NCBI GenBank assembly: GCA_903872155.1
Contig: CAIQJP010000092.1
Span: 22,056-86,055, forward strand
Reading direction: 5' to 3'
Length of the DNA: 64,000 bases
From: an uncultured Actinomycetes bacterium
GTDB lineage: Bacteria > Actinomycetota > Acidimicrobiia > Acidimicrobiales > Ilumatobacteraceae
The notes under the pieces were generated by a model. It was given only the letters and a program-made list of their open reading frames with translations, had not been told where the DNA came from and made no database searches. Below, piece by piece: positions 1 through 8,008 of the stretch (its first letter is position 1; the number at the start of each line of letters is the position of its first letter). A program made the translations under genes and the position numbers.

Positions 1-55
1 CATGGGCGTGTCGCGCATCACCGTGTACAACTATCTCAACGCGATTCATCGCTAG
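1..55 (+). CDS. C-terminal end of a helix-turn-helix transcriptional regulator (partial)
   Basis: Only the last 17 codons lie in the window, ending at TAG (53-55). The peptide MGVSRITVYNYLNAIHR has the shape of the second and recognition helices of a helix-turn-helix at the very C-terminus (small residue, G-V-S turn, then T-V-Y-N-Y-L). A C-terminal HTH of this form is typical of YheO/HTH_22-type regulators, but too little is visible to fix the family. The gene ends 3 bp before the stop codon of the convergent deacetylase. Confidence 0.5.
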   Translation, partial: MGVSRITVYNYLNAIHR

Positions 56-58
56 TAC

Positions 59-907
59 TTACGAATTTGGTAAGTAGTCCTCAAGTCGACCGATGGTAAA
101 ACCTTGTTGATCAAGTGCGGCTTTAAAGGCAATTAAGTTGTCAAGTAAATCTGAGCGGAAATGGGTCAAGAAAATATCGCCGGGCTGCAATCCGGGCCGT
201 TGCAAGATATCGACATGCCCTTCCCATAGTTCAGAATTCCAGTTGACGACAGCATTGATTCCGCAACTTGCGGCCGCGCGACGGGTGTTTTCATCGGATG
301 AACCATACGGAGGTCGCATGAGATGACCGGCGTATCCCAGCTCTTCGGCAATCGCATTTTTCATATTGCAAATCTCTGAAATTTGTCGATCAAGACTGAG
401 TCCCTTGAGTTCGGGATGGTGCATGGTGTGTGAACTAATGGTTCCGCCAACAGTCAAAATTTGTGCAAAGTAAGCGGGGTCTTTGCGAAATTCACCAGAG
501 ACCAAGAACAGAGTCGCAGGCATCTTGTTGTCGACCAAAAATTGCATAGCGGCTGGATCTTTGACGATTCCGTCGTCAATCGTGAGAAAAACCACTCGAT
601 CGGTGGTGTCAACGTGCGTGATCTTTGTGGCCATTCCGTTGACCGGAAGAATCGGAGCAATTGACGCTGTGGGGAAACCAGGTGGAAGTGTCGTCGTCGT
701 GGTGCTTGTTGTTGTACTTGTTGTCGTTGAAGTAGTCGTAGGAGGAGAAGTGGTCGTCGGTGCCGTCGTTGAAACGGTCGTTGATTCGCTGGTGACAGAG
801 TCACTCGAACAGGCGGTGATGACGAGCGTAAGACTGCTAAAAATCACAAGAAGCTTGGCACGAGCCGCAAAAATAGGCGTGTTCCCTGCAAAATTGTCCC
901 GCTTCAC
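59..907 (-). CDS. Secreted polysaccharide deacetylase (CE4/NodB-type) lipoprotein
   Basis: Likely a zinc-dependent carbohydrate or peptidoglycan deacetylase anchored outside the membrane. From the GTG at 907 the protein has 282 residues: signal sequence with lipobox (I-T-A-C, Cys about residue 33), a long Thr/Ser-rich linker (about 35-75), then a NodB domain. Visible NodB motifs are TIDDG (the usual TFDDG; about residues 109-113), SHTMHHPEL carrying the His pair, the RPPYG catalytic-arginine motif and a C-terminal LTHF. A longer frame to 976 exists but would overlap the divergent HAD gene; GTG at 916 is an alternative. The Thr-rich linker reads as a GTC/GTT-rich low-complexity DNA stretch near 685-775. 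Substrate cannot be read from sequence. Confidence 0.85.
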   Translation of the reverse strand: MKRDNFAGNTPIFAARAKLLVIFSSLTLVITACSSDSVTSESTTVSTTAPTTTSPPTTTSTTTSTTTSTTTTTLPPGFPTASIAPILPVNGMATKITHVDTTDRVVFLTIDDGIVKDPAAMQFLVDNKMPATLFLVSGEFRKDPAYFAQILTVGGTISSHTMHHPELKGLSLDRQISEICNMKNAIAEELGYAGHLMRPPYGSSDENTRRAAASCGINAVVNWNSELWEGHVDILQRPGLQPGDIFLTHFRSDLLDNLIAFKAALDQQGFTIGRLEDYLPNS

Positions 908-935
908 ATCACGCACTCTAGAAGAATAAATACCT

Positions 936-1637
936 ATGGCTACTTTTGATTGCTTGGCTTTTGACGCCGATGACACCCTGTGGCACAGCGAAGATGGGTT
1001 CCATGCCGCCGAAGTTGCTTTCTACGAACTCCTTGCGCCCTTTTCGCCAGCCGGGATTGACATCAAGGCTGCTCTGACGGCGACAGAACGAGCCAACTTG
1101 CATACCTATGGATATGGCGTGAAAGCTTTTGGCCTATCAATGGTTGAGGCAGCGATCACGATCAGCCAAGGTCAAGTTTCGACTGAAGTACTCAGTCGTC
1201 TATTACAAACCGTGAGAGATTTGTTGTTGGCGCCAGTGCGTTTACTTGAAGGCGTACCCGAGGTTTTAGAAGAACTAGCAAAGTCGCATCGCTTGATATT
1301 GATTACTAAGGGCGATCTCGTTCACCAAACACGCAAGGTCACAACAAGTGGTCTCGATCATTTGTTTGATCATGTCGAGATCGTCCTAGAAAAAGACGTT
1401 GCGACGTATGCCAAAGTATTCCGCGATATTTCTGTCGACCCAGAGCGGGTGTGCATGGTTGGAAATTCGGTCAAGAGTGACATTCTGCCGATTCTCGAGT
1501 TGGGTGGTCATGCGGTTCACATCCCGTATCAATACTTGTGGGAACTTGAACATGCCGAACATCCGCCAATCAATCCAAGGTTTGGGGAGCTACAAAACTT
1601 CAGAGAATTACCTGCATGGATACATCATTTATCGTGA
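936..1637 (+). CDS. HAD-superfamily hydrolase (subfamily IA phosphatase-like)
   Basis: 233-residue haloacid-dehalogenase-like hydrolase, probably a small-molecule phosphatase in the cytoplasm. Motif I is DADDTLW with nucleophile Asp10 and acid Asp12; motif II is LITKGD; motif III Lys lies in VLEKD; motif IV is GNSVKSD. The residues between motif I and II (about 20-95) form the helical cap typical of subfamily IA (YjjG/phosphoglycolate-phosphatase-like). The ATG at 936 has no clear Shine-Dalgarno and starts about 28 bp from the divergent deacetylase start, so both promoters share a very short region. Exact substrate unknown. Confidence 0.85.
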   Translation: MATFDCLAFDADDTLWHSEDGFHAAEVAFYELLAPFSPAGIDIKAALTATERANLHTYGYGVKAFGLSMVEAAITISQGQVSTEVLSRLLQTVRDLLLAPVRLLEGVPEVLEELAKSHRLILITKGDLVHQTRKVTTSGLDHLFDHVEIVLEKDVATYAKVFRDISVDPERVCMVGNSVKSDILPILELGGHAVHIPYQYLWELEHAEHPPINPRFGELQNFRELPAWIHHLS

Positions 1638-1670
1638 TGAACATGGATTGAGTGAAAATACGGCACACTG

Positions 1671-1676
1671 AGGAGG
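1671..1676 (+). promoter_or_regulatory. Strong Shine-Dalgarno AGGAGG with unusual spacing before the MscS gene
   Basis: AGGAGG lies only two bases before the ATG at 1679 but five bases before an in-frame TTG at 1682. A GTG at 1652 is in the same frame but upstream of this site. The site argues for initiation at 1679/1682 rather than 1652; the TTG has the more normal spacing. Confidence 0.6.
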
Positions 1677-1678
1677 TC

Positions 1679-2575
1679 ATGTTGTTTCATTTCATTTCAA
1701 CTCTTAACCCAACGCCCGATCAACCAACGACGGCCCGTGAGGCGATTTCACGTCCGTTACTCGTTGTGATCGTTGTTGTCGGTGCCTTTATTTTTACGCG
1801 TCTTTCGCATGTCGTGATTCGTCGAGTGGTGCGATACATCGCTCAACGCAGCATCTCTCGACCGTCACAGTGGTGGCGAACCCGTGCTCGCTATCAAGAA
1901 CTTGAACAAGGCGAAGTGGGTGAGAATCGTCGTCGGCAACGTGTTGATGCCGTCTCCCGTATGTTGCATCACTTACTAGCTGTCGTGATTTGGGTCGGTG
2001 TTCTGATTGCAATTTTCCACATTCTGAAACTCAATGGTCCTCTTGTTTTGTCAAGTGCCGGCTTCCTGGGTGCGGGCGTTGCCTATGGCGCATCCCAAAA
2101 AGTTAATGATTATCTCACCGGACTTTCGGTGTTAATTGAAGATCGTTACGGCGTTGGCGATGAAGTTGAAATCAGTACGGCTTTTCCCAATGGCGTACGT
2201 GGAGTTGTTGAACATATTGGTCTCGTATCAACCCGAATTCGAGACGGTTACAGCACGGTGCACCTTCCTCATATCGCGCTGATCGCTGTTCGTAATATCA
2301 GTCAAGAACCCGTCGCAACGAAAATCTCGATTCAACTTCCGGTCAATGCCGAACGGGGGGAGGCGGCCCAGAAAGCTGCTGAAACAATCCGTGAACTTGC
2401 TGGCTCTGACCATCTGACTGCCGTGCTACTTGTCGATGAGATCACGACCGCAACACCGATCGCCGGAGTTGACCAGATCGAACTGAATATTCGAACGGCG
2501 CGCCCGTTGACCGCCGGAGAGCGCGAAACTTTGGTGCGACGCACTGAAGAGCGACTTTCGGCGCAGGACTCTTAA
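1679..2575 (+). CDS. MscS-family small-conductance mechanosensitive channel
   Basis: About 298-residue membrane channel that opens under membrane tension to release solutes on osmotic downshock. A hydrophobic helix near residues 20-40, a second near 100-120, and the pore-lining Gly/Ala-rich helix (GAGVAYGASQ, about residue 133 on) precede the MscS beta domain (DRYGVGDEVEI) and an alpha/beta C-terminal domain. The loop between the first helices is unusually basic (RRVVRY, RPSQWWRTR). Start choice rests on the AGGAGG at 1671. It follows the HAD gene by about 40 bp on the same strand. Confidence 0.85.
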   Translation: MLFHFISTLNPTPDQPTTAREAISRPLLVVIVVVGAFIFTRLSHVVIRRVVRYIAQRSISRPSQWWRTRARYQELEQGEVGENRRRQRVDAVSRMLHHLLAVVIWVGVLIAIFHILKLNGPLVLSSAGFLGAGVAYGASQKVNDYLTGLSVLIEDRYGVGDEVEISTAFPNGVRGVVEHIGLVSTRIRDGYSTVHLPHIALIAVRNISQEPVATKISIQLPVNAERGEAAQKAAETIRELAGSDHLTAVLLVDEITTATPIAGVDQIELNIRTARPLTAGERETLVRRTEERLSAQDS

Positions 2576-2641
2576 CAAACGACCTCTATCGGACTAGTGT
2601 CCTTATTGTCCGTTTCTTGGACAATTGATATTGGGGGCAAT

Positions 2642-3982
2642 ATGACGAAGTATGAGCCAACGTTTGCGTCACTATCGCAACACGAAGTTCCGGAGTGGTT
2701 TCAAGATGCCAAGTTCGGCATCTTTTCGCACTGGACGGTGGGATCGGTTCCAGCATTCGCGCCATTAGGCAAAGATCCATTCACCCTTGCTCGAGAAGAA
2801 GGCGAAGAGATGGCATTCAGCCACACGCCGTATGCCGAGTGGTATCAGAACTCAATCAATATTCCTGGTTCGCCAGCCGCCATACACCACGAAAAAGTGT
2901 GGGGTAATTGCGACTATTCAACTTTCGTCAACATCTTTCTCGAAGCGGCCAAAGGATGGGACGCCAAGCGTTGGGAACAATTACTTGCTGCATCGGGCGC
3001 GAAGTATTGCGTGATGGTCACCAAGCACCACGACGGTGTTTTGATGTGGCCGTCAGAAACACCCAACCCCACTCACGGTGAGAAGTGGTCGTCACAACGC
3101 GATCTTGTTCAAGAGTGTGCTGATGCTGCTCGCAATGCTGGTCTTCGTTTCGGTGTGTATTACTCGGGTGGTATCGATTGGACCTTCCAAGGACTCGGCA
3201 TTAAGAGTTGGGCAACCTTGTACGGAGCCATTCCGCAAGACGACACATATCACGCGTATGCCGAAGCCCATTGGCATGAATTGATCCGTAAGTACAACCC
3301 AGATGTTTTGTGGAACGACATTGGTTACCCACGTTTTGGTGAAGGTGCCGCGCAATTGATGGCTGATTTCTATAACGGCAACCCCGAAGGTGTCGTCAAT
3401 GATCGCTTTGACTTCATTGGAGTGATGCAAGGAACAAGTCACGCTGACTTTGGTACGCCCGAATACTCAACCGAGGCTGCTGGTCCGAAAAAGATGTACG
3501 AAGTCACGCGCGGAATCGGAACAAGTTTTGGGTACACACAAGACGAAGATGACTCAACATATTTGTCGATTCCTGCACTCATCACGATGTTCGTCAACAT
3601 TGTGGCCGATGGTGGAAACTTGTTGTTGAATTACGGTGCAATGCCAGGTGGCGAAATTCCATGGGCTCAGCAACTGCGATTGCTCGCAATGGGTCAGTGG
3701 TTGTCGGTGAACGGTGACGCGATCTATGGCAGTCGACCTCATGAGATTTCAACGTTGTCGACCGATGAAGGACTCGTCGTGCGTTTAACTAAGGGTGCCG
3801 ATGGTGCAACGTACGCCATGGTCATTGGCCGCCCATCAACGGCGAAGATCACAATTGATGGATTGCCAAAGGGTGATGTGAAATTACTCGGACACCATGC
3901 GCCACTGAAGCGCGAAGGTAACACAGTTACTTTGCCTAATCGTCCCGATGACACCCCCGTCTACACGTTGCGCATTCAGTAA
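2642..3982 (+). CDS. Alpha-L-fucosidase (GH29)
   Basis: 446-residue retaining exo-fucosidase releasing alpha-linked L-fucose from glycans. GH29 landmarks: WFQDAKFGIFSHW near the N-terminus, VTKHHDG, FGVYYSGG, LWNDIGYP in which Asp226 is at the position of the catalytic nucleophile, and the LLLNYG block followed by a beta-sandwich C-terminal domain. The ATG at 2642 follows GGGGGC at proper spacing; an upstream frame to 2597 gives an implausible extension. No signal peptide is visible, suggesting cytoplasmic action on imported oligosaccharides. Convergent with the minus-strand glycan-degradation genes that follow (4-bp gap). Confidence 0.92.
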   Translation: MTKYEPTFASLSQHEVPEWFQDAKFGIFSHWTVGSVPAFAPLGKDPFTLAREEGEEMAFSHTPYAEWYQNSINIPGSPAAIHHEKVWGNCDYSTFVNIFLEAAKGWDAKRWEQLLAASGAKYCVMVTKHHDGVLMWPSETPNPTHGEKWSSQRDLVQECADAARNAGLRFGVYYSGGIDWTFQGLGIKSWATLYGAIPQDDTYHAYAEAHWHELIRKYNPDVLWNDIGYPRFGEGAAQLMADFYNGNPEGVVNDRFDFIGVMQGTSHADFGTPEYSTEAAGPKKMYEVTRGIGTSFGYTQDEDDSTYLSIPALITMFVNIVADGGNLLLNYGAMPGGEIPWAQQLRLLAMGQWLSVNGDAIYGSRPHEISTLSTDEGLVVRLTKGADGATYAMVIGRPSTAKITIDGLPKGDVKLLGHHAPLKREGNTVTLPNRPDDTPVYTLRIQ

Positions 3983-3986
3983 CGAG

Positions 3987-4775
3987 TTAGCGTCCCGACT
4001 TCACATCAAGCCAGTCACCAGTTCGTAATTCGATGAACTGAGTACTGGTGCCAACCAATTGATTGTGTGCGTGTGCGTTACTGCCGTTTACGTAATACAA
4101 AGCCTTTTGCCAAAGTTTCATATCGCGTTGCGGTTGAGTCGCTGTTGCCACCAAGGCTCGAGCGTTTGCGAGTTTTGCAGCCTGTGCAGATTTCTTCGGA
4201 CCAGCCGTTACAGGTAATACAACAGCGACAACTGATTGCGTAGGTAACACCGCGACATCAATAGTGCCTAATGATTCTGCAGTTGCCTTCGTGGGTTGAT
4301 GGGGTTCAATCCATACTCGACCTGCAGAATTTTGCTCGTCATCAAAAGCCTCAAAAAGAAAGCCAACTGCAATGAGCCCAAGCGGTAGACCAGTTTGAGT
4401 CACAGTGACACGAATCTCTCCACCTTCGGTGGAGGCCACTGTGAAGGTTTCGCCAATTTGATGGGCATAAGTTGAAGTGCAGCCGGCAGCACGTGCAGCT
4501 TTAGCAGCCTTGAGATTGCCGTGGACCGGGACATCGCTCATGAGTTTGAGAGTTTCGGCACGCAAATGGTCATTCACCGAAGTGCACAGAACAATTGCGC
4601 CTATTGATCCGCTCTCAAGCTGCAAGTCACGAAGTGATGTAAACCCAGCGGGGTGTTGACGATCAAACGCACCTCGAATTGGTTCTGGAGTTAGCCACGG
4701 GTCAACAAGAATTGAAGTGCCCGCATAAGAGATCTGCCAACTCTGATAGTCATCAAGTCTGCGAAGCAACATCAT
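3987..4775 (-). CDS. Metallo-beta-lactamase-fold protein with degenerate metal site
   Basis: 262 residues. The N-terminus (WQISYAGTSILVDPWLTPEP) is characteristic of UlaG/RomA-type MBL-fold proteins, but the HxHxDH zinc motif expected after the IVLCTS strand reads T-S-V-N-D-H, so both leading histidines are missing while Asp-His remain. It is therefore probably a non-canonical or inactive member, or has another metal arrangement. It starts 2 bp after the GH3 stop codon, so it is translationally linked to glycan degradation. Function unknown. Confidence 0.65.
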   Translation of the reverse strand: MMLLRRLDDYQSWQISYAGTSILVDPWLTPEPIRGAFDRQHPAGFTSLRDLQLESGSIGAIVLCTSVNDHLRAETLKLMSDVPVHGNLKAAKAARAAGCTSTYAHQIGETFTVASTEGGEIRVTVTQTGLPLGLIAVGFLFEAFDDEQNSAGRVWIEPHQPTKATAESLGTIDVAVLPTQSVVAVVLPVTAGPKKSAQAAKLANARALVATATQPQRDMKLWQKALYYVNGSNAHAHNQLVGTSTQFIELRTGDWLDVKSGR

Positions 4776-4777
4776 TG

Positions 4778-7339
4778 CTATTCACTCAAATCAATTTCAT
4801 TGGAGATCGCAATAACTACTTGTTGGGCAATTTGCGCTGATGATGATCCGATATGGATGTCATACAGCCCAGCATCAACTTGCCAGAAACCTTTTTGGTT
4901 CAACGAAATACTTGCCGATTCGCCGGTTACTTGAGGTCGCAATACTGAGCGGTAGATATCACTCGGATTCCAGAATGCAAAGTCACGAGGTGAAAGTTCA
5001 ATTGTGATGACGGTGCTTTCACCAGGACTCAAATTCACCTTGGCGAAACTCTTCAGTTCTTTCTTTGGACGTTGAACCGACGAGTTACGTGGTGCTACAT
5101 AGACCTGAACAACTTCTGTTCCGGCCCGGTTGCCAATGTTTGTGACAGGAATTCGAATCGTGACTTTTTGATCTGATGAAATTTCAGTGTCGTCGCAATC
5201 GGGTTGACCGATTTCAAATGTGGTGTACGACAGACCGTGACCAAATGGGAAACGCACTGGCAAGTGACGAGATTCGTACCAGCGATAGCCAATGAAGACT
5301 CCTTCGCCGTAACGCACTTGTCCGTGTTCTCCAGGGAAGTTTCCGTAAGCCGGAGTGTGTTCTATTCGTTCAGGGATTGTGGTGGGGAGTCGACCACCGG
5401 GGTCGGCTTCACCAAGAAGAACATCGACAACGGCATGTCCCATTTCTTGTCCACCAAACCAGATCTGCATCACCGAAGGAACGTCGTTGGCCCACGACAT
5501 GTCGACCGGTGCTCCGGTATTAACGAGAACGACGGTCTTTTTGTTTACCGCGGCAACGGCACGAATAAGTTCTACTTGTCGACCTGGAAGATCGAGAGTG
5601 TCACGATCGTGACCTTCGCTCTCCCAATCGTCGGTGGTGCCAACGACGACAAGTGCGATATCGCATTCGGCAGCAAGTTCAACCGCACGACGTACGGGAT
5701 CGTCTTGTTCAACAAACTGCAATCCGACTTGGGCGCCATGAGCCCACTGCTTATTCGTTGCATCACATTCAAGAACAAGTTCATGTTGCTGACCGGCTAC
5801 GAGATCGACGATCGCGGTCACTTCAACGCTGCCCATGCCAAAGAAAGATTGACCACGTGGAGGAATCGTTGAAGCGCCATCAACGACTAGTGCACCATCA
5901 AGTAATAGTCGGCATGGACTGACTTCAACGAGAGACACGACATATTGACCAGTCGTTTCAACAGTGATGAGCCCTGTTGCCTTGAAGTGATAACTAGAAG
6001 TTGGAACACCAGCATCGTTGCGAGCGACTAACAAAATACGTCCATCGGGTCGATGTACTCGGGTGAGTTCGGTGTTGTTAGATGCATCACCGTCAAAGAC
6101 GACCACTTCAAATCCGGGAGTTCCATCGGGGCGCTTCACCATGAGAGGATCAACGGTGGGTGTGGTTTTGTCGATGTTGCCGCCGGCTTCGTGACGAACT
6201 GCCACCTTTGCGCCGAGTCGTTCGCGCAAAACATCAATGATCGCGGTGCGGTGATGGGGCATGACTTCAGCCGATCCACCACCCATGATGCGAGTACGTT
6301 CAGCATTTGGTCCGATGACCGCAACCGACTTCAAACCATTGGTGTTGAGTGGCAGTAGGGCCTGATCATTGACTTTTTCATTGCGTAACAAGACCATCGA
6401 ACTAATAGCAGCGCGTCGTGCAAGTTGGCGATGTTCGGGGAGGTCAATTGCCATTGGAACTTGGGGTTCATCATCTAATGCACCGAGTCGTTCGAAAGTT
6501 GAGAGCAATGTGCGTACGGCACGATCAAGGTCAGCTTCATCAACCCGACCATCATTGACCGCTTCGGCCAAGAACTTTCCGTAGCCGCGTGGTGGAGCGG
6601 GCATTTCAAGATCTAGACCTGCATGCGCAGCGCCTTCGGTTGTGAACCCAGCAAACCAATCGGTCACAACAAAACCTTCAAAGCCCCATTCATCACGGAG
6701 GATGTCTTGTAAGAGTTCGCGATTTTCGGCGCAGTACACACCGTTCATCCGATTGTACGAAGTCATGATTCCGAGTGAACCACCTTCGCGAACTGCTAAC
6801 TCGAAAGGAAGCAGGTAGACCTCGCGCAAGGTGCGCTGATCAATCACACTGTTGATAGTCATTCGTTCAAATTCAGCATCGTTACCAACGAAGTGTTTGA
6901 CCGTTGTTGCTACGCCGCGTGATTGCACACCACGAATGAATGACGCAGCGAGCTTGCCCGACAGAAGTGGATCTTCGGAGTAACACTCAAAGCTTCGACC
7001 AAATAAAGGTGAGCGATGGAGATTGACGGTGGGTGCGAGTAATACGCGTGCACCTTTTGAACGAGTTTGGTGACCGAGAGCAACACCAAGTTCTTCAAGC
7101 AATGGAACATCAAATGTTGCTCCGAGAGCCGATCCGCACGGAATACATAGAGTCGCGACCTGAGTTCCGATACCAGGAGTAATGGGTCCCCGTGCACCAG
7201 CAGGACCGTCGGTGACCGTGACTGCTGGGATATCAAAGCGATCGACTGGGTTCGTAGACCACATCGTGGCACCAGTGGTGAGAAGTGCCTTTTCTTCAAT
7301 TGTCATCTGGTCAATAAGTTTGTTGATATCCCGCGTCAC
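4778..7339 (-). CDS. GH3 beta-glycosidase with PA14 insert and FnIII-like C-terminus
   Basis: 853-residue glycoside hydrolase family 3 enzyme (beta-glucosidase/beta-xylosidase class). Domains: N-terminal TIM-barrel (about 1-290) with KHFVGND and catalytic nucleophile Asp227 in FVVTDW; alpha/beta sandwich; a PA14-type carbohydrate-selecting insert at about 400-545; remainder of the sandwich (VVVGTTDDWESEGHDR, about 575); and an FnIII-like domain at the end (VTNIGNRAGTEVVQVYV). PA14-containing GH3 enzymes act on diverse beta-glucosides, so linkage specificity is open. GTG start; no signal peptide, implying cytoplasmic hydrolysis. Neighbours (sulfatase, fucosidase) point to a complex sulfated glycan. 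Confidence 0.93.
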   Translation of the reverse strand: MTRDINKLIDQMTIEEKALLTTGATMWSTNPVDRFDIPAVTVTDGPAGARGPITPGIGTQVATLCIPCGSALGATFDVPLLEELGVALGHQTRSKGARVLLAPTVNLHRSPLFGRSFECYSEDPLLSGKLAASFIRGVQSRGVATTVKHFVGNDAEFERMTINSVIDQRTLREVYLLPFELAVREGGSLGIMTSYNRMNGVYCAENRELLQDILRDEWGFEGFVVTDWFAGFTTEGAAHAGLDLEMPAPPRGYGKFLAEAVNDGRVDEADLDRAVRTLLSTFERLGALDDEPQVPMAIDLPEHRQLARRAAISSMVLLRNEKVNDQALLPLNTNGLKSVAVIGPNAERTRIMGGGSAEVMPHHRTAIIDVLRERLGAKVAVRHEAGGNIDKTTPTVDPLMVKRPDGTPGFEVVVFDGDASNNTELTRVHRPDGRILLVARNDAGVPTSSYHFKATGLITVETTGQYVVSLVEVSPCRLLLDGALVVDGASTIPPRGQSFFGMGSVEVTAIVDLVAGQQHELVLECDATNKQWAHGAQVGLQFVEQDDPVRRAVELAAECDIALVVVGTTDDWESEGHDRDTLDLPGRQVELIRAVAAVNKKTVVLVNTGAPVDMSWANDVPSVMQIWFGGQEMGHAVVDVLLGEADPGGRLPTTIPERIEHTPAYGNFPGEHGQVRYGEGVFIGYRWYESRHLPVRFPFGHGLSYTTFEIGQPDCDDTEISSDQKVTIRIPVTNIGNRAGTEVVQVYVAPRNSSVQRPKKELKSFAKVNLSPGESTVITIELSPRDFAFWNPSDIYRSVLRPQVTGESASISLNQKGFWQVDAGLYDIHIGSSSAQIAQQVVIAISNEIDLSE

Positions 7340-7378
7340 ACTCTTGAGTTTGTCACCTTTGAGTGCGCTGATTTGGAC

Positions 7379-8008
7379 TCAGACACCGAAGGATGTGGAG
7401 CGAACCGCCTGAACAAGTTCATCGGGACCCGAAAGCTCAACACGGGCGTGATCTTGGCGGCCATACACAAACATGATGAGTTCTCCGACCTCACCAGTGA
7501 CGGTCACTGCAGGATCACCTTTTTTGGCAACGATTGCTGATCCTTGCGTGATCTGCAGGATGAGTCCGCAGGGAGACTTCCGGGCAAACAGTCGGCCGCC
7601 TTGGGTGATTGAAGTTCGTAACTGCGATTCGAGATTGTCAATCAATGTCCGCGGCTCCCAATTGGGCTGGGCACGCCGAACATCTTCAAGGTGAACAAAG
7701 AACTCAACCGTATTGGTGAGTCGGTCCAGAAAGGCCAGTCGCATGGGCGAGATACGCGGAGGTCCGTTACGAATCGTTTCAACCAATGATTTCCATTCTC
7801 GTTGAGCAACACCTTTGCGTACTCTTTCGCCGTAGGCAGCAAGTGGCTTGATCAAAATTCCACCGGCGGCATCGGGGCGAGATTCACGAACAATGATGTG
7901 TGCCGCCAGATCGCGAGTTGTCCAACCCTCACACAATGTCGGTGCATCTGGACCTACTTCAAGAAAGAGATTGCAAAGTGCATGTCGTTCAGACTGCGCT
8001 GGGTTCAT
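7379..8008 (-). CDS. TIGR03085-family (maleylpyruvate isomerase/DinB-like) protein
   Basis: 209 residues. The N-terminal stretch SERHALCNLF...LCEGWTTRDLAAHIIVRE is the hallmark of TIGR03085, an actinobacterial family related to the mycothiol-dependent maleylpyruvate isomerase N-terminal domain; the helical-bundle His (AAHI) and a second His (FFVHLEDVRR) are likely metal ligands. The ATG at 8008 overlaps the sulfatase stop (ATGA) and is preceded by GGAGAAAAAC, so start choice is secure and coupling is likely. Role unknown; often a thiol-cofactor-linked or metal-binding enzyme. Confidence 0.8.
   Translation of the reverse strand: MNPAQSERHALCNLFLEVGPDAPTLCEGWTTRDLAAHIIVRESRPDAAGGILIKPLAAYGERVRKGVAQREWKSLVETIRNGPPRISPMRLAFLDRLTNTVEFFVHLEDVRRAQPNWEPRTLIDNLESQLRTSITQGGRLFARKSPCGLILQITQGSAIVAKKGDPAVTVTGEVGELIMFVYGRQDHARVELSGPDELVQAVRSTSFGV

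Noticed and set aside
685..775. Trinucleotide-like GTC/GTT/GTA repeat as a possible tandem repeat element
   Set aside because: It encodes the Thr/Ser-rich linker of the deacetylase lipoprotein; codons vary, so it is a coding low-complexity region.
5204..5872. 222-codon open frame antisense to GH3
   Set aside because: GH3 domains are intact on the other strand; the frame has no recognisable motif.
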